A stretch of 64,000 nucleotides of DNA from assembly GCF_022539505.1 (NCBI RefSeq), contig NC_061510.1:100828292-100892291 (forward strand), read 5' to 3'. The notes beneath the pieces are model-generated. The model saw only the letters and a program-made list of their open reading frames with translations, made no database searches and was not told the DNA's origin. Shown here in pieces: positions 44,287 to 56,300 of this stretch (position 1 is the first letter of the stretch; each line of letters opens with the position of its first letter). This DNA is from Lolium rigidum. Lineage: Eukaryota; Streptophyta; Magnoliopsida; Poales; Poaceae. The position numbers were made by a program, and so were the translations under genes.

Positions 44287-47010
44287 AGACTCCGGCTTAG
44301 CTGCTCTCTGCTCACAGCCTAAATAAAATCAGCTCTGATGTGGGCGCTGCGGTGTGTGTTCTGCACTTCTGCTGGTGTTGAGTTTGCGTGCAAGGTTGGG
44401 CTCGCTGTGTAAAACTGCATCTTTGGTCCTAGCTGATAGTTCGGTGTGCCGTAGACTGTAGGCGCTGCTTTGCGTGTGAGCCCGATGAGATTTCCTTTGC
44501 CTCTTTCCAAAATGTGAGCATAATGAGCTTTGTATCACGTATACTGTGCTATGTTTGGCAGAGAAGCATCGTTTAAAGTGTTTGTGTTTTATTGCTCTGT
44601 TTGTGCCTATTTAATCTTCAGTTATTTACTATCGAAAAACAACCATATTTCGGCCGAGTTTCCCTCTGCGACGGATGCTGTCCATTATTTTTATATCCCC
44701 AGCAAAAGGCCGTCTTGAGTCGTGAGCAGCAGAACGTTTGTGCTTCGCTCCACGGTTTCGAACATAAACTGCAAGTTCAAGACGCCGAGGGGGGGTCCTG
44801 TTTCTGTAAAAATCCACAAAAATCAAGACGCCGAGGGGGGGTCCTGTTTCAGTAGAACTAAGTTAGTGCTCAGCATTATATTTGCATCGTGATTTACGTA
44901 TTTAAGTTATAAGTTAAGTTAGAACTGAGATTTTTTGTTATAATTGAGACTGCAACTACAAAACTACCTACAAAACGTTAGATTTGTTCCGTGATCCATG
45001 CTAATGATAAATTACAACATGGGTTACAACTAAAATTTGATAATTTTATTCTACTAAGAACTAATTTAATTCTTCGTAGACTAAAAAACTAGTCACGCCC
45101 AAATAAAAAAATAGTTCCTTTCTTCTTTAAATGTGGAATGTTAGGAATAGTTATTATCAGATGCTCGTTTCTCTCTAGTGTTAATGGTTTTGTAGAAAAA
45201 ATATTTATGTTAGGTTAGTTTTACCCGACAGGGTGTTCTACACTCGAATGGATATGCACCTTTTATTTCAAATGCTTTTAAACAAATTTAAAAATGTTAA
45301 ACAAATAAAAGAAAATTTCTTGTGTATATCTTGACATGTTACATGCTTATAAAGTTATTTCAGAAAAAATCGACATGTTTTATGTCCCGTGCAAAAATGA
45401 TAAATTTTGGTGCTTAAAATAATCTGTTTCTCAAAACATTTTTTATTTTTTTTAATTTTTTTACACATGGTATAAAAAATATCGATTTTATGTGAAACTT
45501 CACGTAAGCACATAGAACATGTCCCTCTGCATGCAAAAAAATCGTAAGCTTTTTTAACTTTTTAAAATATATTTTTACCACTGGATATATATACACCCGG
45601 GAATAATTTTGAGTTTCGCAGTTTTACCTATTTATACACTTGTACTGAACTACATGTGCAGTATTCAATGTTAATGTTGTCGTGCCAACCAGTGAATCTT
45701 TGGTTTTCCAGTTTTGGACGTTTTGTAAGAAGTTTGATCCTTCCTCCCCGATCTATCTCACGTACGTGCCGCCGCCGATCACCGGCGCCGCGACTAACCA
45801 CGCGATCATAGTCGTCGCCGGCCAACCTCATGAGCGGTGCGGCAAGACAGCCCGACGCCGGGCAGCGCAAGACAGTCTAGTGTGTGTCAAACGAGACTAC
45901 CAAAGAGGGTGCGAGATAATCCGGCTAGTCTCATTTCCAAAGCTCGGGTGGTCTGGCCAAATTGTCCCTGAATTGTCCGATCGTTCATCGCGCTGCCGCT
46001 AACCCTGCCAGCACGCACCAACGAGACATTGCCGAGGTTTGTGTCTGTCAGTGCCTTGCAGTGCCTAATGGCTAGCCAGCACTGCCTTGTCGCCCCTTCT
46101 GCCTGCCGGCCACAACCTCGACCGTGTACATACTCATTTCCATACGCATGAAATATGTTAGTACAATTTAGTTGGACCATATGGGTTTTATACCGAGTTA
46201 CGTATACCGATTTAGTACTAATGATGAAGGGGTATCAAGCGATCACCAGGGATCCTAGATGTCTTGTTGCTTGTAAATTCCCTCCGTCATATGAAAGTTG
46301 TCTAAGATATACCTAAATTTGAATGTATCACCTTCAAATTTTGACAAACCTCCGGCATGTTTTGTGGGAGGAAGCGAGACTCCTGGAGATCGATCCATGT
46401 ATTCTCTAGGAGTAATAGGATCTTGCTGCTGAACTGCCAAGGCTGTAGCCTGTAGCTTGGCCGGTCAGGCTTTCTCTTTCAATTTTTCAGTGCTGTTTCT
46501 ATACAACCGCTGGCTTTCCTTCCCTCTCCGGCATTCTTGCATACTCCAGTTCTTCTCTGAAATGTAGGGATAGTCATTACCAGATGCTTGTCATTCTCTT
46601 TAGTTCTACATAGCTCCACGTCACTGTCCCAATAGTTTTTGCAGACACAATAACGTTCATCCTGGGACAGTTACCGAGTTATACACCCTATACACCCTGG
46701 ACTGAACTAAATCAACCCATGTTGATCTTGGACAGCACATTTCTAACGGCGATTTTTCAATTTTGGCCATTTAGGCTCCACTTTACCGACTATTAGATAC
46801 AAGCACAGCCAGCTGCAGCTAAGTTTCCTTATTAAATTAACATACAGCAATCTGTAGCGTGGCAAAGATACATACAAATCGCAAAAAATGTTCTCCCCGT
46901 AGAACCAGCCTGGTGGAGGCTAACACCGCGGCAATGCATTTACATAATCTGCAAAGAATAAATGGAATGTGCCTCCACCAGCAGCAGCAACAACAACCGT
47001 AGTTCGTAGC
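44287..47010. other. intergenic region between the heat shock gene and the FEI-like kinase
   Basis: Holds the heat shock 3' region and a tandem duplication of about 31 bp (CAAGACGCCGAGGGGG..., at 44778-44808 and 44824-44854, period 46). Two loosely similar segments (about 45140-45180 and 46570-46610; also 45620-45720 and 46680-46770) may be an old duplication. Many short open frames are present, none with a recognisable domain. Confidence 0.4.
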
Positions 47011-50000
47011 CTATTCTGAATCATAGAAATCGCTAGGGCATGGCGTAATTACATCCGACTCTAGCATCTGTACCACCCTATGCATTGTCGGCCGCTCCTC
47101 TGGCAAAGAGCTCACGCATTGTTTGGCAAGAGAGAGCAGGGCATCCAGGGTCTCAATCTGCACGCCTTCACAATTTGGATCAACGATTTCCCGCTCACGG
47201 TTCTCGCCGACCAGGAAATTTAGCTGCAAATACAGAAAAGCTTTATCCTTAAGCTATGTGGTAAATCCACAGAAAAAGAAGGTAGCTCGCATGAAATGGA
47301 AGGACCTAAAATGACGTACCCATCCAACAATGTTCAGCCCCTTCTCAATGAAGGATGCATCAGTAGGCCTCTTTCCATTTAGTATCTCAAGCACCAAAAC
47401 TCCAAAACTGTATACGTCCGTCGTTTCAGTAGCCCTGCCACTCTGCATATACTCTGGATGTTCGGTTTTGCAAATATTAGCTCAGACCAATACGAAACGA
47501 TATATTAATAACTAATTTTCAGAACTAGGCAGCAGACACAATTCTGCATTTTTTTCCTCACTGGTGAAATTGAACAACTTCCACATACCTGGCGCAAGAT
47601 ATCCAAATGTTCCTGCAACTATTGTAGTAATATGAGATTCTTCATCCTCGAGTAGTTTTGCAAGTCCGAAGTCTGATACACGGGCTTCAAAATTGGCGTC
47701 CAGTAAGATATTGCTTGACTTAATATCACGATGTATTATTCGAGGTGAACAGTCGTGATGCAAGTAAGCCAGGCCTTTTGCAGCTCCAAGTATTATGTTA
47801 ATGCGCGTATCCCAATCCAACGGTTCAACTGGCTCAGTTGGTTCAGCTGGTTCAGTTAGGTCAGCTGGGTCAGCTTTTTTTTCTGTCAACACCGATAAAC
47901 AGATGAGACATTAGGCTTGGGCATAAAAAGGTCATTTCTGCTCGGTAATAAATCAGTGCCCATGGAAGACCTGAGCAAAAATGGTTGCCGTTCAATCGGT
48001 TCAAATTTAGAACAGAAAATAGCATATACACAGTACATAAATGGAACCAATGTTAAGTAACTGCATACAGAACCGAACTACAGAATATTCAGTATGTTGA
48101 GCTTAGAAAGATATGGTGTGAACTTGATGTTGGCTAAAACACGAATCTACTACAAGGGCAAAGTTGTCTGAACGTTTTCCTTGGCAGGATCTTCCCCTAG
48201 ATTAAAAGGTCTACTCCGAGGATCCTGTTCGTTTCAACACTGGATCTCTGGCAATAGCAACTGTTACTGCTCAACACTGGATCTCCAGCAATACCAACTG
48301 TATCTTGAATTAAGGATATCTGAGTTTTGATGTCATGTTGAGTTTCAGGCATCAACTATCTAGCCCTTAAGACTATATTAATTTTAGTGTCGACTTCAAA
48401 CACACATTCTTAGTTTGACATTGAGAAAGCAAAACAAATATCAGTTTATATTACCATGCGCATTCAACTGAGCTATGAAATAATAGGAATAGTTCAATAA
48501 AGCATAATCAAGATGTATGCTGACAAAAAAAAACTTGGCACTCACCAGGTACATGTAGCACTCCATCCAGGCTTCCACCTGGAAGGTAGTCATATATCAG
48601 CAGTTTTGATGAAGGCGAATTGCAATAGCCACGGAGGTTGACCAAATTACGATGCTTCACGCTTCCCAATATCTCGAGCTCTCTATCGAAGTACCGGTCA
48701 CGTCCTTCAGTTGTTTTCACTATCCTTTTCAATGCAAAGACGTTACCGTCATCCATTGCAAGTTTATAAACAGTTCCGAAGCCGCCTGATCCAATGACAC
48801 TTCCCTCATCCATGTTCTCTAGTTTCTTGAGGATATCTTTGGTGGCATAAGGGAGGTCCCCGTGGAACATCACAACGGAAGAGCCTGAAATGACAAGCAA
48901 GGTTACAATAAAATCTCTTTAAAACATGTGTAGTTGCAGGGCATAGTTACCTCCACATAGCTCCACCCCAAAACCATGAATATCTTTCTTTCCGAAATTC
49001 TTGTACAGAAAACAACCCCAGAAACACATCAAAGCCACCAATAGCAGAGCTCCTACTGTTGCTATTGCACTTATAACAAGTCTGGTAGAGGAACTTTTGC
49101 TCCCGTCACCTAACATAAGAAAACAGCAAAATAAATCTCAGGTAATATACCCATAGTGGTGAACTGAAACAAAAGATCAATTTACAGAATCCAAAACTGC
49201 CATAAGTGTATTTCTCGGAGGAATATAAAGAGACTTGTTGAATATATGCGCATTCAGCATTTCTAAGATAGAAAATGTTACAAGCATGGAACAAAAGATG
49301 CAAGAGTAGTATGTTTAATTATCTGATACCTGGAGAAGGTAGTTGAGTGCCATCTGATGGTGATTGAACTGCTTCTTTGCACACTGAATTAATCTGCTTC
49401 CCGCATAAATTACGGTTTCCAATGAAGCTGCATTATCATGTGAAAATTCAGATTCAATGGTATAAATGGGAAAGCATAACGGCCCCTCGTTGGAGAGGTA
49501 AGAACGGCATGTGCATAAGACCTCTTTTTTCTTTTTTACTCGATAAAAATATACAGATTAAACTAGATAGATGCAAAAAACACAGAGAAAGACAACTCAC
49601 GAAGTTTCATTAAAATTGGCAAGTGAACCATCTGATGGTATTGCTCCTGTCAGAAAGTTCATGGATACATTGCTGCATAGGTTGTGAAAATAATACAAAA
49701 ATAAGGCTCATTGTACATGGCAGCAGTTTGACATGTTTATGCAGATAAACAAAACACTTACAATGATGAAAGTTTGGTCAGCTTATCAAGAGACTGTGGG
49801 ATTGATCCCCTCAATGTATTACTGGACAAGTCCCTGTAGGATAAAGAAACATAATTTAGTAATGGCAATTAATCTTTAAAAATATAACAGAGGAATTGAT
49901 CTACATTCCAATACAGATAACTCATGTTCAAGCTTTATTATATCACTCAATACTGTATAAGATATCTTATTAATATAGCATGGGATATCAATCTCATGCA

Positions 50001-51085
50001 GAGTTGACAATCAGATTTATTGAAATAAAAAAACAGGAAGCAAATCAGCTAAAACTCCACCAGTGGACTCACAGTGTCTCAAGTTCTACAAGATCACCAA
50101 ACTCTGAAGGGATATATCCACTTATATAATTTCCTTGTAGATACCTGCAAGTGACAACAGAAGAAATAGAAGCCATCACTACACTAGAAGTTTTCTGGCA
50201 CACATAAAGGAGATTCCAACCAAAACTGCAATGTATCCTCAAGATCACTATCAGTTACCATCTAATATTTCATATGATGGAAAGAAAGCATTACTAGTAA
50301 TCAGAGTCAGTATAAAACTTACAGTCGTTGCAACTGGGTACAATTTCCTAATTCAGGAGGGAGTGAACCATACAAACTGTTCCCTTCTAGTGATCTAATG
50401 ACATAAAACCACATTTATATCAAAGACCAAATGCTTTCATGTATAAGGTGGATATTAACAATAGATCGGTTAAGAATGAAAAAAAAAAGAATTTGAACAC
50501 ACTTACAAAGCCTGTAACTGATTTAGCCTCCCAATTTCAGGTGGTATGGGCCCAACCAACTTGCGATATGCAAGACTCCTAAAGGGAAAAAAGTTAGTGG
50601 CAATATATTTATGGCAACGCAATTCAAAATACTGAATAAGATTCTCTCAAATTATAAAATGCTATCCCAAAATGAACACCAAATAACCAAAGAAAAATGG
50701 TGAAGGGCTAGATTAAGAAGAGCAGATCACAATAAACCCAGTTAATATACAGCTTCGATTCTTACAGGTTGATCACTCTTTTAGTGGGAATATCACATCT
50801 AACACCCTTCCAGTTGCATGGATCCGCATCTTGTTCACGCCAGTTCAAAAAGATCCCATCTGAATTCGTAACTGCCTTCTTGAAGGCAAGAAGTGCTTCA
50901 CCTGTAAGAAACAATTCTTGGAACGTTAACATTGGATAAGAACACCAAACTCAAATGGTTCACATCAATACCAGCCACAACCATCACATACCATCTGTAC
51001 TTAGCGCTCTTGCTTCACGAGCCACAGAGTGCAGAATTATCAAAACAAAGAGGAAACCAGGCAGTTTTCTCAAGAAAGAGCCCAT
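47011..51085 (-). CDS. FEI1: FEI1/FEI2-type leucine-rich-repeat receptor kinase, 13 coding exons, 608 aa
   Basis: A plasma-membrane receptor-like kinase. Arabidopsis FEI1/FEI2 act in cell-wall signalling. The exons, all with GT-AG junctions and matching phase, are 51085-50992, 50901-50766, 50578-50507, 50394-50323, 50144-50073, 49833-49762, 49672-49601, 49427-49330, 49109-48951, 48884-48546, 47882-47589, 47453-47320 and 47223-47011. Five of them are exactly 72 nt and encode leucine-rich repeats. The protein has a signal peptide (1-27), an LRR cap with CNWKGVRC, LRRs to about 195, a membrane helix (about 239-263) and a kinase: glycine loop GSGGFG 314-319, Lys 335, HRD 446-448, DFG 466-468. It ends CPSDFYDSE, as in FEI proteins. 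All key kinase residues are present. An unusual 9-nt repeat encodes about residues 399-416, just before the DWD region. The symbol is given at family level. Confidence 0.9.
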
Positions 51086-52440
51086 TAATGACCACCTGGT
51101 GAAGCATATAAAGATAACTAGAGCATATTCCAGAGGTCATCGATAAAGGAATATGGTGTGCATCTTCCTAAGTAGAGATGAACACGACCCTGCAATGGTG
51201 AAAAGGAGAACATATCAGCAATCATCACGAACTAGTTAGCTTCATGTTTAGGAGCTAGTCTCTAGCCCCGCTTTTTACAGACTTCCCTTTGTTCTGTTTT
51301 AATTAATAAAAAGGGGGGAAATGCAGTGGGAAAACCTACGGTACAGCTTCGAAAAAATCATCACAAACTAAGAAATGCCTTAACGCTCTAACGATCATCA
51401 CATCGCTCTATCGAAACAAATAGCGGACTGAATATAGCGCTTTTGGACATAATGATGTTTGGAGCTTGCATGAAATTGACGGCAACAATTTGGAGCTAAA
51501 CAAATTTGAGGGTGGAGCTAAATCAATTTTTGATGCAGCATTTCTATGTTTTTTGTCCGAATAACCTGTTTTTAATGAAAAGTGACTCGCCCCTGCTTCA
51601 TTAACGAAACATAAATTGTTTGCTACATCATCGAAACAGAGTAAAAGGAAAACCAGTCTGCAAAGCTCAACTTTTATCCACACAACTGTTTCACGCCAAC
51701 TGAACAAGCTTCGAACATTTAATTTCCCCAGATGAAACGAAGCAAATCTACGGAGCAAAAGCATCCGGCACTCCCATTTCTTAAATCCGGGGGCAGCCAG
51801 AGCCCCAGCCCCCAGTAATCCACTACCCCCTTCAGCTATGCAGAAGGGGAACAAAACTAGCAGCTCTAGCTGAAGAAACAAGAAAGCAGTTACTAATTCC
51901 TGCTACCAAACGAGAGCATGCATCCAGTGTTAAAGCCACTCCAACAACCGCCGCAGCTCAACAAAAAAGCAGGAGACAGCTACCCGCCGAGGCGCTATCG
52001 ACGCGAAATGCGCACACCAATTTGGCGCCCCCCGCCGCCGCCGCATCCGGCGGGCTACCCAGCGCGGCTGGCGGCTGCACAAGAAACTCTATGCTTGAAT
52101 CGGCGGGAACGGCGCAGATCCGGCGCGAGACGGCGTACCTGCGCTCTCGCCCGCAGGAAGCGCGGCGGCGATCTGCGGCGAAGTCGGGGGGCCGACGAGA
52201 TGGCGAATGGGGCCGACGATTAGCGGTGGGGGAGGGAGGTGGGAGGATGTGAGCTGCGAAGAAGCGGCAGTGGTGTGGTCACTGTGGTGGTGAGCGGAGC
52301 AGAGTGAGGGTGGGAGGGTAAATGGGTCCGAAGAGATTGGCTTGGCTCGGCGGTGGTGGTGTACAGTGGAGTGAGTGAGTGAGCGCAAAGCAGAGCGTAG
52401 TACAGACTACAGAGTAGAGTGAGCTAGTGAGGGCGGTTTT
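51086..52440 (-). other. 5' leader and leader intron of the FEI-like gene (inferred)
   Basis: A minus-strand acceptor TTTTCACCATTGCAG ends at 51190, 105 bp before the ATG. A donor CAG|GTACGCC lies at 52138. They would bound a 949-bp leader intron. The sequence from 52139 to about 52440 is CT-rich and GC-rich on the minus strand, typical of a grass 5' leader and CpG-rich promoter. A 157-codon open frame at 51408-51881 lies inside the proposed intron and matches no family. Splice sites are inferred from motifs only. Confidence 0.45.
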
Positions 52441-52457
52441 GTCCGCGTGCGGCGTAA

Positions 52458-54042
52458 GGGCATCTCCAACCGGGCGACCCAAACGGACGTCCGTTTTCGG
52501 TCGTTTGGGTCGCCACACGGACATGCGGATGTCGCGCGGACGCACACAGACGTCCGTGCTAGTTTTTATTCCCCAACCCCACACACGACCCAAACCGGAC
52601 GCTCCAAGGACCAAAGCTTCTCGCGGCCGCACAGAGACAGCGAACGAGGCCCCAAATTAAGCATCCATCCATGGAGCAGCTCCGTCAGGTGGGCGAGGCC
52701 CTCGGCGGCGTCGCCGCCCTCATGGCCTTCCACCACGAGCTCCGCGTCAACCCGCGCCAATGCCGCCTCCCGGCCGACGCATGCGCGCTCGCATTCGACG
52801 CCGTCGCCGCCGAGGTGCGCGCCCGCCTCCGCTCGACGACCGCCTCGTCGGCAGTGGAGGCCCTCGAGTCCCCGCTCCGCGAGCTCCGGCCGCGCCGTCC
52901 GCGACGCCGATCACTACATCCGACGCTGCGCTCGGCGACACGCACGGCGGCGGCGGCAATACCGGCCGGTGGGCGCGCGCGGTCGTGGCCACGCACGGCG
53001 TCGAGTGCGTCGAGCTGCACATGCACAGCCTCCTCTGGTGCGTCGCCGTCGTGCTCGAGGCCGTCTAGGTTGCCGCGGAGGCCGCCACGTCGTCCGACCC
53101 CGATGAGCTTGCCCGAAGCCGGGCGCGGGGCGGAGCTCGGCCCGGGCGGCGCGGCGTGGGGCGGAGCTCCGGCACTGGCGGCGCGGCGTGGCGCGAGCTC
53201 GGCACTGGTCGGCGCGGCGTGGCGCGGAGCTCCGGCTCGGGCGGCGCGGGCGGGCGGGGCGGGGCACGGCCCGGGCGGCGCGGCGCGCGGGCGGGGCTCG
53301 GCACAGGCGGCCGCGGCGCGGGGCACGGCTCGGGCGGCGCGGCCCGGCGCGGAGCTCGGCTCGGGCGGCGCGGCGCGGAGCTCGGCCGTGGCGGTTGAGG
53401 GCGGCGCGGACGCCGTCGAGGCGCGGCCATGGCGAGCGCAGACGCCGTCGAGGCGCGGCCATGGCGAGCGCAGACGCCGTCGAGGCGCGGCCAGCGGGAG
53501 CCAATGGCGCGGCCATGGCGAGCGCGGACGCCGTCGCGGCCAGCGGGAGCTGGAGGCTCCGTCCCCGGCCCGGCCCAGCGAGCTCTGCCCTGTCTTCGTC
53601 TTGCTCGGCGGCGTCGAGGCCGGCGGCGCCCGTTTCTGCTCCAGCGACCTCCAGCAGGGCTAGAAAAAAAGAGGCGGCGGCGGCGGGGGCCTCCAGACGA
53701 GGGTGGCGGCGGAGCTTCGCTAGTCGAGATCGATTCCGGCGTGGAGCGATGGCTTTTTCCATGGAAAAAAGTAGCCAGAGGAGAGAGAAGGGTGAGGACG
53801 CATGTGATTGCATTTTATGTCACTGTCAGATGGGCCAGGACACGGACATACGCGGATACAATGGACGTCCGCGTTCGTCCGGCTCGCCCCAAAAGTCTCC
53901 AAAATTTACGTCAGTTTTGGGTCAGGCCGGACGCTGCACCTGTCCGTTTTTAAGTTGGGTAGCCCCGTTGGAAGCAGGTTTTGTCCGGAAAGACCCAAAC
54001 GGACGAGTTTTTGCATTTGGGTCTGCCCCGTTGGAGATGCCC
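52458..54042. mobile_element. non-autonomous PIF/Harbinger-type DNA transposon (1585 bp)
   Basis: Terminal inverted repeats begin GGGCATCTCCAAC at 52458 and end GTTGGAGATGCCC at 54042. Similar GACCCAAACGGAC motifs follow inside both ends. The target duplication TAA lies at 52455-52457 and 54043-54045, the 3-bp size of this superfamily. No transposase is encoded. The interior is a broken host gene fragment and a long GC-rich stretch (53110-53560) of GCGCGGAGCTCGG-like repeats. The left end lies within about 20 bp of the proposed FEI-like leader. Confidence 0.85.
52671..53113 (+). pseudogene. captured fragment of a plant MLKL-type gene (DUF1221/HeLo N-terminal domain)
   Basis: ATG 52671 opens MEQLRQVGEALGGVAALMAF, followed by NPRQCRLPADACALAFDAVA and LESPLRELR. 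After frame changes the same domain goes on as RAVRDADHYIRRC, then GRWARAVVATHGVECVELHM and LLWCVAVVLEAV, a TAG at 53066, and SDPDELA. These blocks, in this order, match the N-terminal domain of plant mixed-lineage-kinase-like proteins (MEQFRQIGEVLG-type start). Those proteins act in immunity and cell death. No kinase domain is present. The frameshifts and stop mean no full domain is made. It lies inside the Harbinger-type element, so it is best read as a captured gene piece. Confidence 0.7.
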
Positions 54043-54261
54043 TAAGCGACGGGGCACGGGTCGAACAGCTAATCACTCGGTTAACTACCAGATTGCCCTG
54101 CATAATCTACGGATTTTGTCTGCTTGGTCGTACTGATTTTATATGTTTAGATGCTCACTACATGTATTCCTTCCTCTGTTCGTTACTGTGGTGGACTATA
54201 GTATACAGTTTGCTTGGCTAGTTTCCATGTATTTGATCATTTGCCTAATCTCTACCTATTA

Positions 54262-54351
54262 CTCCCTTAGTTTCATTATTAGTTATCTCTGGCCGATTTG
54301 ATATAAAATTGTACTAAATCAACAATAACTAATACAGTATAGAACAGAGAG
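54262..54351. mobile_element. Stowaway-type MITE (90 bp)
   Basis: Ends are CTCCCTTAGTTTCATTATTA and, inverted, CTCTCTGTTCTATACTGTAT, flanked by TA (54260-54261 and 54352-54353). This is the standard Stowaway/Mariner arrangement. Confidence 0.75.
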
Positions 54352-54705
54352 TAGCAAACTACATTAACAACCAAATCCAATATCAACAGGTGAAAACATC
54401 GATCTAACCATCTATATCGATTAGATTGCCTCAATGGTCCATAAAAATTGTTTTATTAATTTTATAGGTTTCATATGTTCATATCAAATTGGATGTAATT
54501 TTTCCAATATGTGTCATGGATCCCGATAAATTCGTTTACTTGCTCGACTTTTAGCTAATTAAATTATGTTTGGATAATCGTTTCTTCTAACGAAACAAAT
54601 TAGTTTATTAGTGTATCAAAGCCCAGCGACCCAACAACAGTTATCATTGCCCTACCGTGATAAATAGGCTATGCTAGTCTAGAGCGCCCCACTTAAAAAC
54701 ATTTA

Positions 54706-54784
54706 CTCCCTTCGTTCCATATTAGTTGTCATTGATTTCGAGGATTCAACGTCTAATATGAAAAAAAATATGCAACTGAGGGAG
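54706..54784. mobile_element. Stowaway-type MITE (79 bp)
   Basis: Starts CTCCCTTCGTTCCATATTAG and ends GCAACTGAGGGAG, an inverted repeat. It is preceded by TA and followed by CA, so one target base has changed. Confidence 0.7.
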
Positions 54785-54881
54785 CACCATCTTTGACGGA
54801 ATTCACGGAAAAAGAAATTGTTGGCCCCAAGTGAACATAGTGACACCAAATACAAGCGGATTAACACTAAAATAACATTTA

Positions 54882-55297
54882 GGGTCTCTTTGATTCATAG
54901 GAATAAGAGTTTTTCATATGGCTTCACCATTCATCCATTTGATTCAAGGGAACGAAGCTTGGGAAAAATGGAGGAAAGTTTCCTTTTGTGTAGGTTTCAA
55001 AGAAAAAAAACAAAAGGATTCCACAATCCACCCAAACTTCTTTTTTTTACATTCCTATGCCCAAAGAACAAGGGAAATGCTATAAGTTGCATAATGATCT
55101 AATCTTACCTTTGCATTTGGCCTAACCTTGATCTGGTTACGGATTTTAGGTTTTCTGTGTTTTTCCTATCTCTGCGAATTAAACACCCATTTTCGCATAA
55201 TTCATGTGTTTCTCAATCCTATGATCTGCACATGCAATCTTATTCCTGCATTTTTTCTATTCCTATGTTTTGGAGATCATGCGAATCACATAGGCCC
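54882..55297. mobile_element. Tourist-like MITE (416 bp)
   Basis: Left end GGGTCTCTTTGATTCATAGG; right end GAATCACATAGGCCC, whose complement begins GGGCCTATGTGATTC. It is flanked by TTA and TAT. There is an internal inverted similarity between the ATTCATAGGAATAAG-like and ATTCCTATGTTTTGG-like parts. No coding sequence. Confidence 0.6.
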
Positions 55298-55700
55298 TAT
55301 ATGTCTAAAGTAGTTCGAGTAAGAGCACCCATAATGTATACCTAGCGGAGGTCCACACATTCTCTCCCTACATATCACAAAACTATGAAGTATATAGAGG
55401 CACATCTTTTCGACAATCGGTTTTTTATTACTTATGAAAAAACATTGCACCCTGTCTCTGCATAGCTAGGATGCGCATAGCCGCATAGATTTAGTTATTA
55501 CAAACCAACTAAGTTATTACAAACCAACTAAGGATCAAACTCACAAGAAAGTGTTCAACAAAGAAAATATAGCGCGGCTTTGCATCCAGCCTCTGCATAG
55601 GTAGGATGTTGTTTTCCCGACGAGGCCCCCGACACCTCTCTTTTTTTCATCCGGACGGCGTTATTCGGCCCAGCCGCGCCCCCGGTGTTGTGGGTATACT
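55298..55700. other. intergenic region with a 19-bp tandem duplication
   Basis: GTTATTACAAACCAACTAA occurs twice in a row at 55494-55531. CTCTGCATAG(C/G)TAGGATG occurs at about 55456 and 55591. Otherwise nothing was recognised. Confidence 0.4.
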
Positions 55701-56243
55701 TCATAGGTGTACCATCGACAGTGCCTAGATCCGGCAAGCCCGGGTGGCCCATAGACGGTGATGTGGCATGTGGCCCATCGGGCGGCCCAGTTGCTGTTGA
55801 TCATGAAGGATGAAGTCCGGCCCGGGATCGATAAGCCGGATCCGCACCGACATTCGGAGGAACCCGGATCCGTGGAGGCCCATGAGGAACCCGGATCCAG
55901 TACGACGTATATGGAAGGCGGATCCTTGACGTACACGGCAAGTCATTGTACCGTAGTTAGGCAATCTGTAATCCGGCTAGGACTCTCCATGTAAACCCTA
56001 GATCCGTGCGCCTTTATAAGCCGGATCCCGGGAGCCCTAGAGGCACAACCACAACTCATTGTAACAACGCGAAAGCGCCCAGATAATTCCGGACAAACAG
56101 CGGTAGGCCCCGTCATCGTGCGGGTGTTCCGAGGCTGGGTAAATCGCGTACCACCGTCCCGTGAGCACTCCGCCCTATGGCCCCTACTTCTTCTCCCCTC
56201 GTGAGGATCCCTCCTCCGAGGTACCGTCGATTAGGCAACGACG
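55701..56243 (+). repeat. gypsy 5' LTR (left edge uncertain)
   Basis: TGGCGCCCACCGTGGGGCC at 56246-56264 is a typical gypsy primer site and follows the LTR end GGCAACGACG. The LTR has a TATA-like TTTATAAG at about 56013. The start could not be fixed: a TG at 55761 (TGTGGCATGTGG) is one candidate. Confidence 0.55.
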
Positions 56244-56300
56244 GTTGGCGCCCACCGTGGGGCCTGCGGCGTGCGGAGGCCGGAACCGGGAGGGTTCCGC

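Noticed and set aside
45682..46180. Short plus and minus open frames in the 45.7-46.2 kb region
   Set aside because: No recognisable motif, no start context and no similarity between the two strands' products and any family.
51408..51881. 157-codon minus-strand frame upstream of the FEI-like ATG
   Set aside because: No domain, and it sits in the proposed leader intron.
52914..53813. 299-codon minus-strand frame rich in Ala/Arg/Pro
   Set aside because: Very GC-rich repeat inside a DNA transposon, open in several frames. The recognisable protein fragment is on the plus strand.
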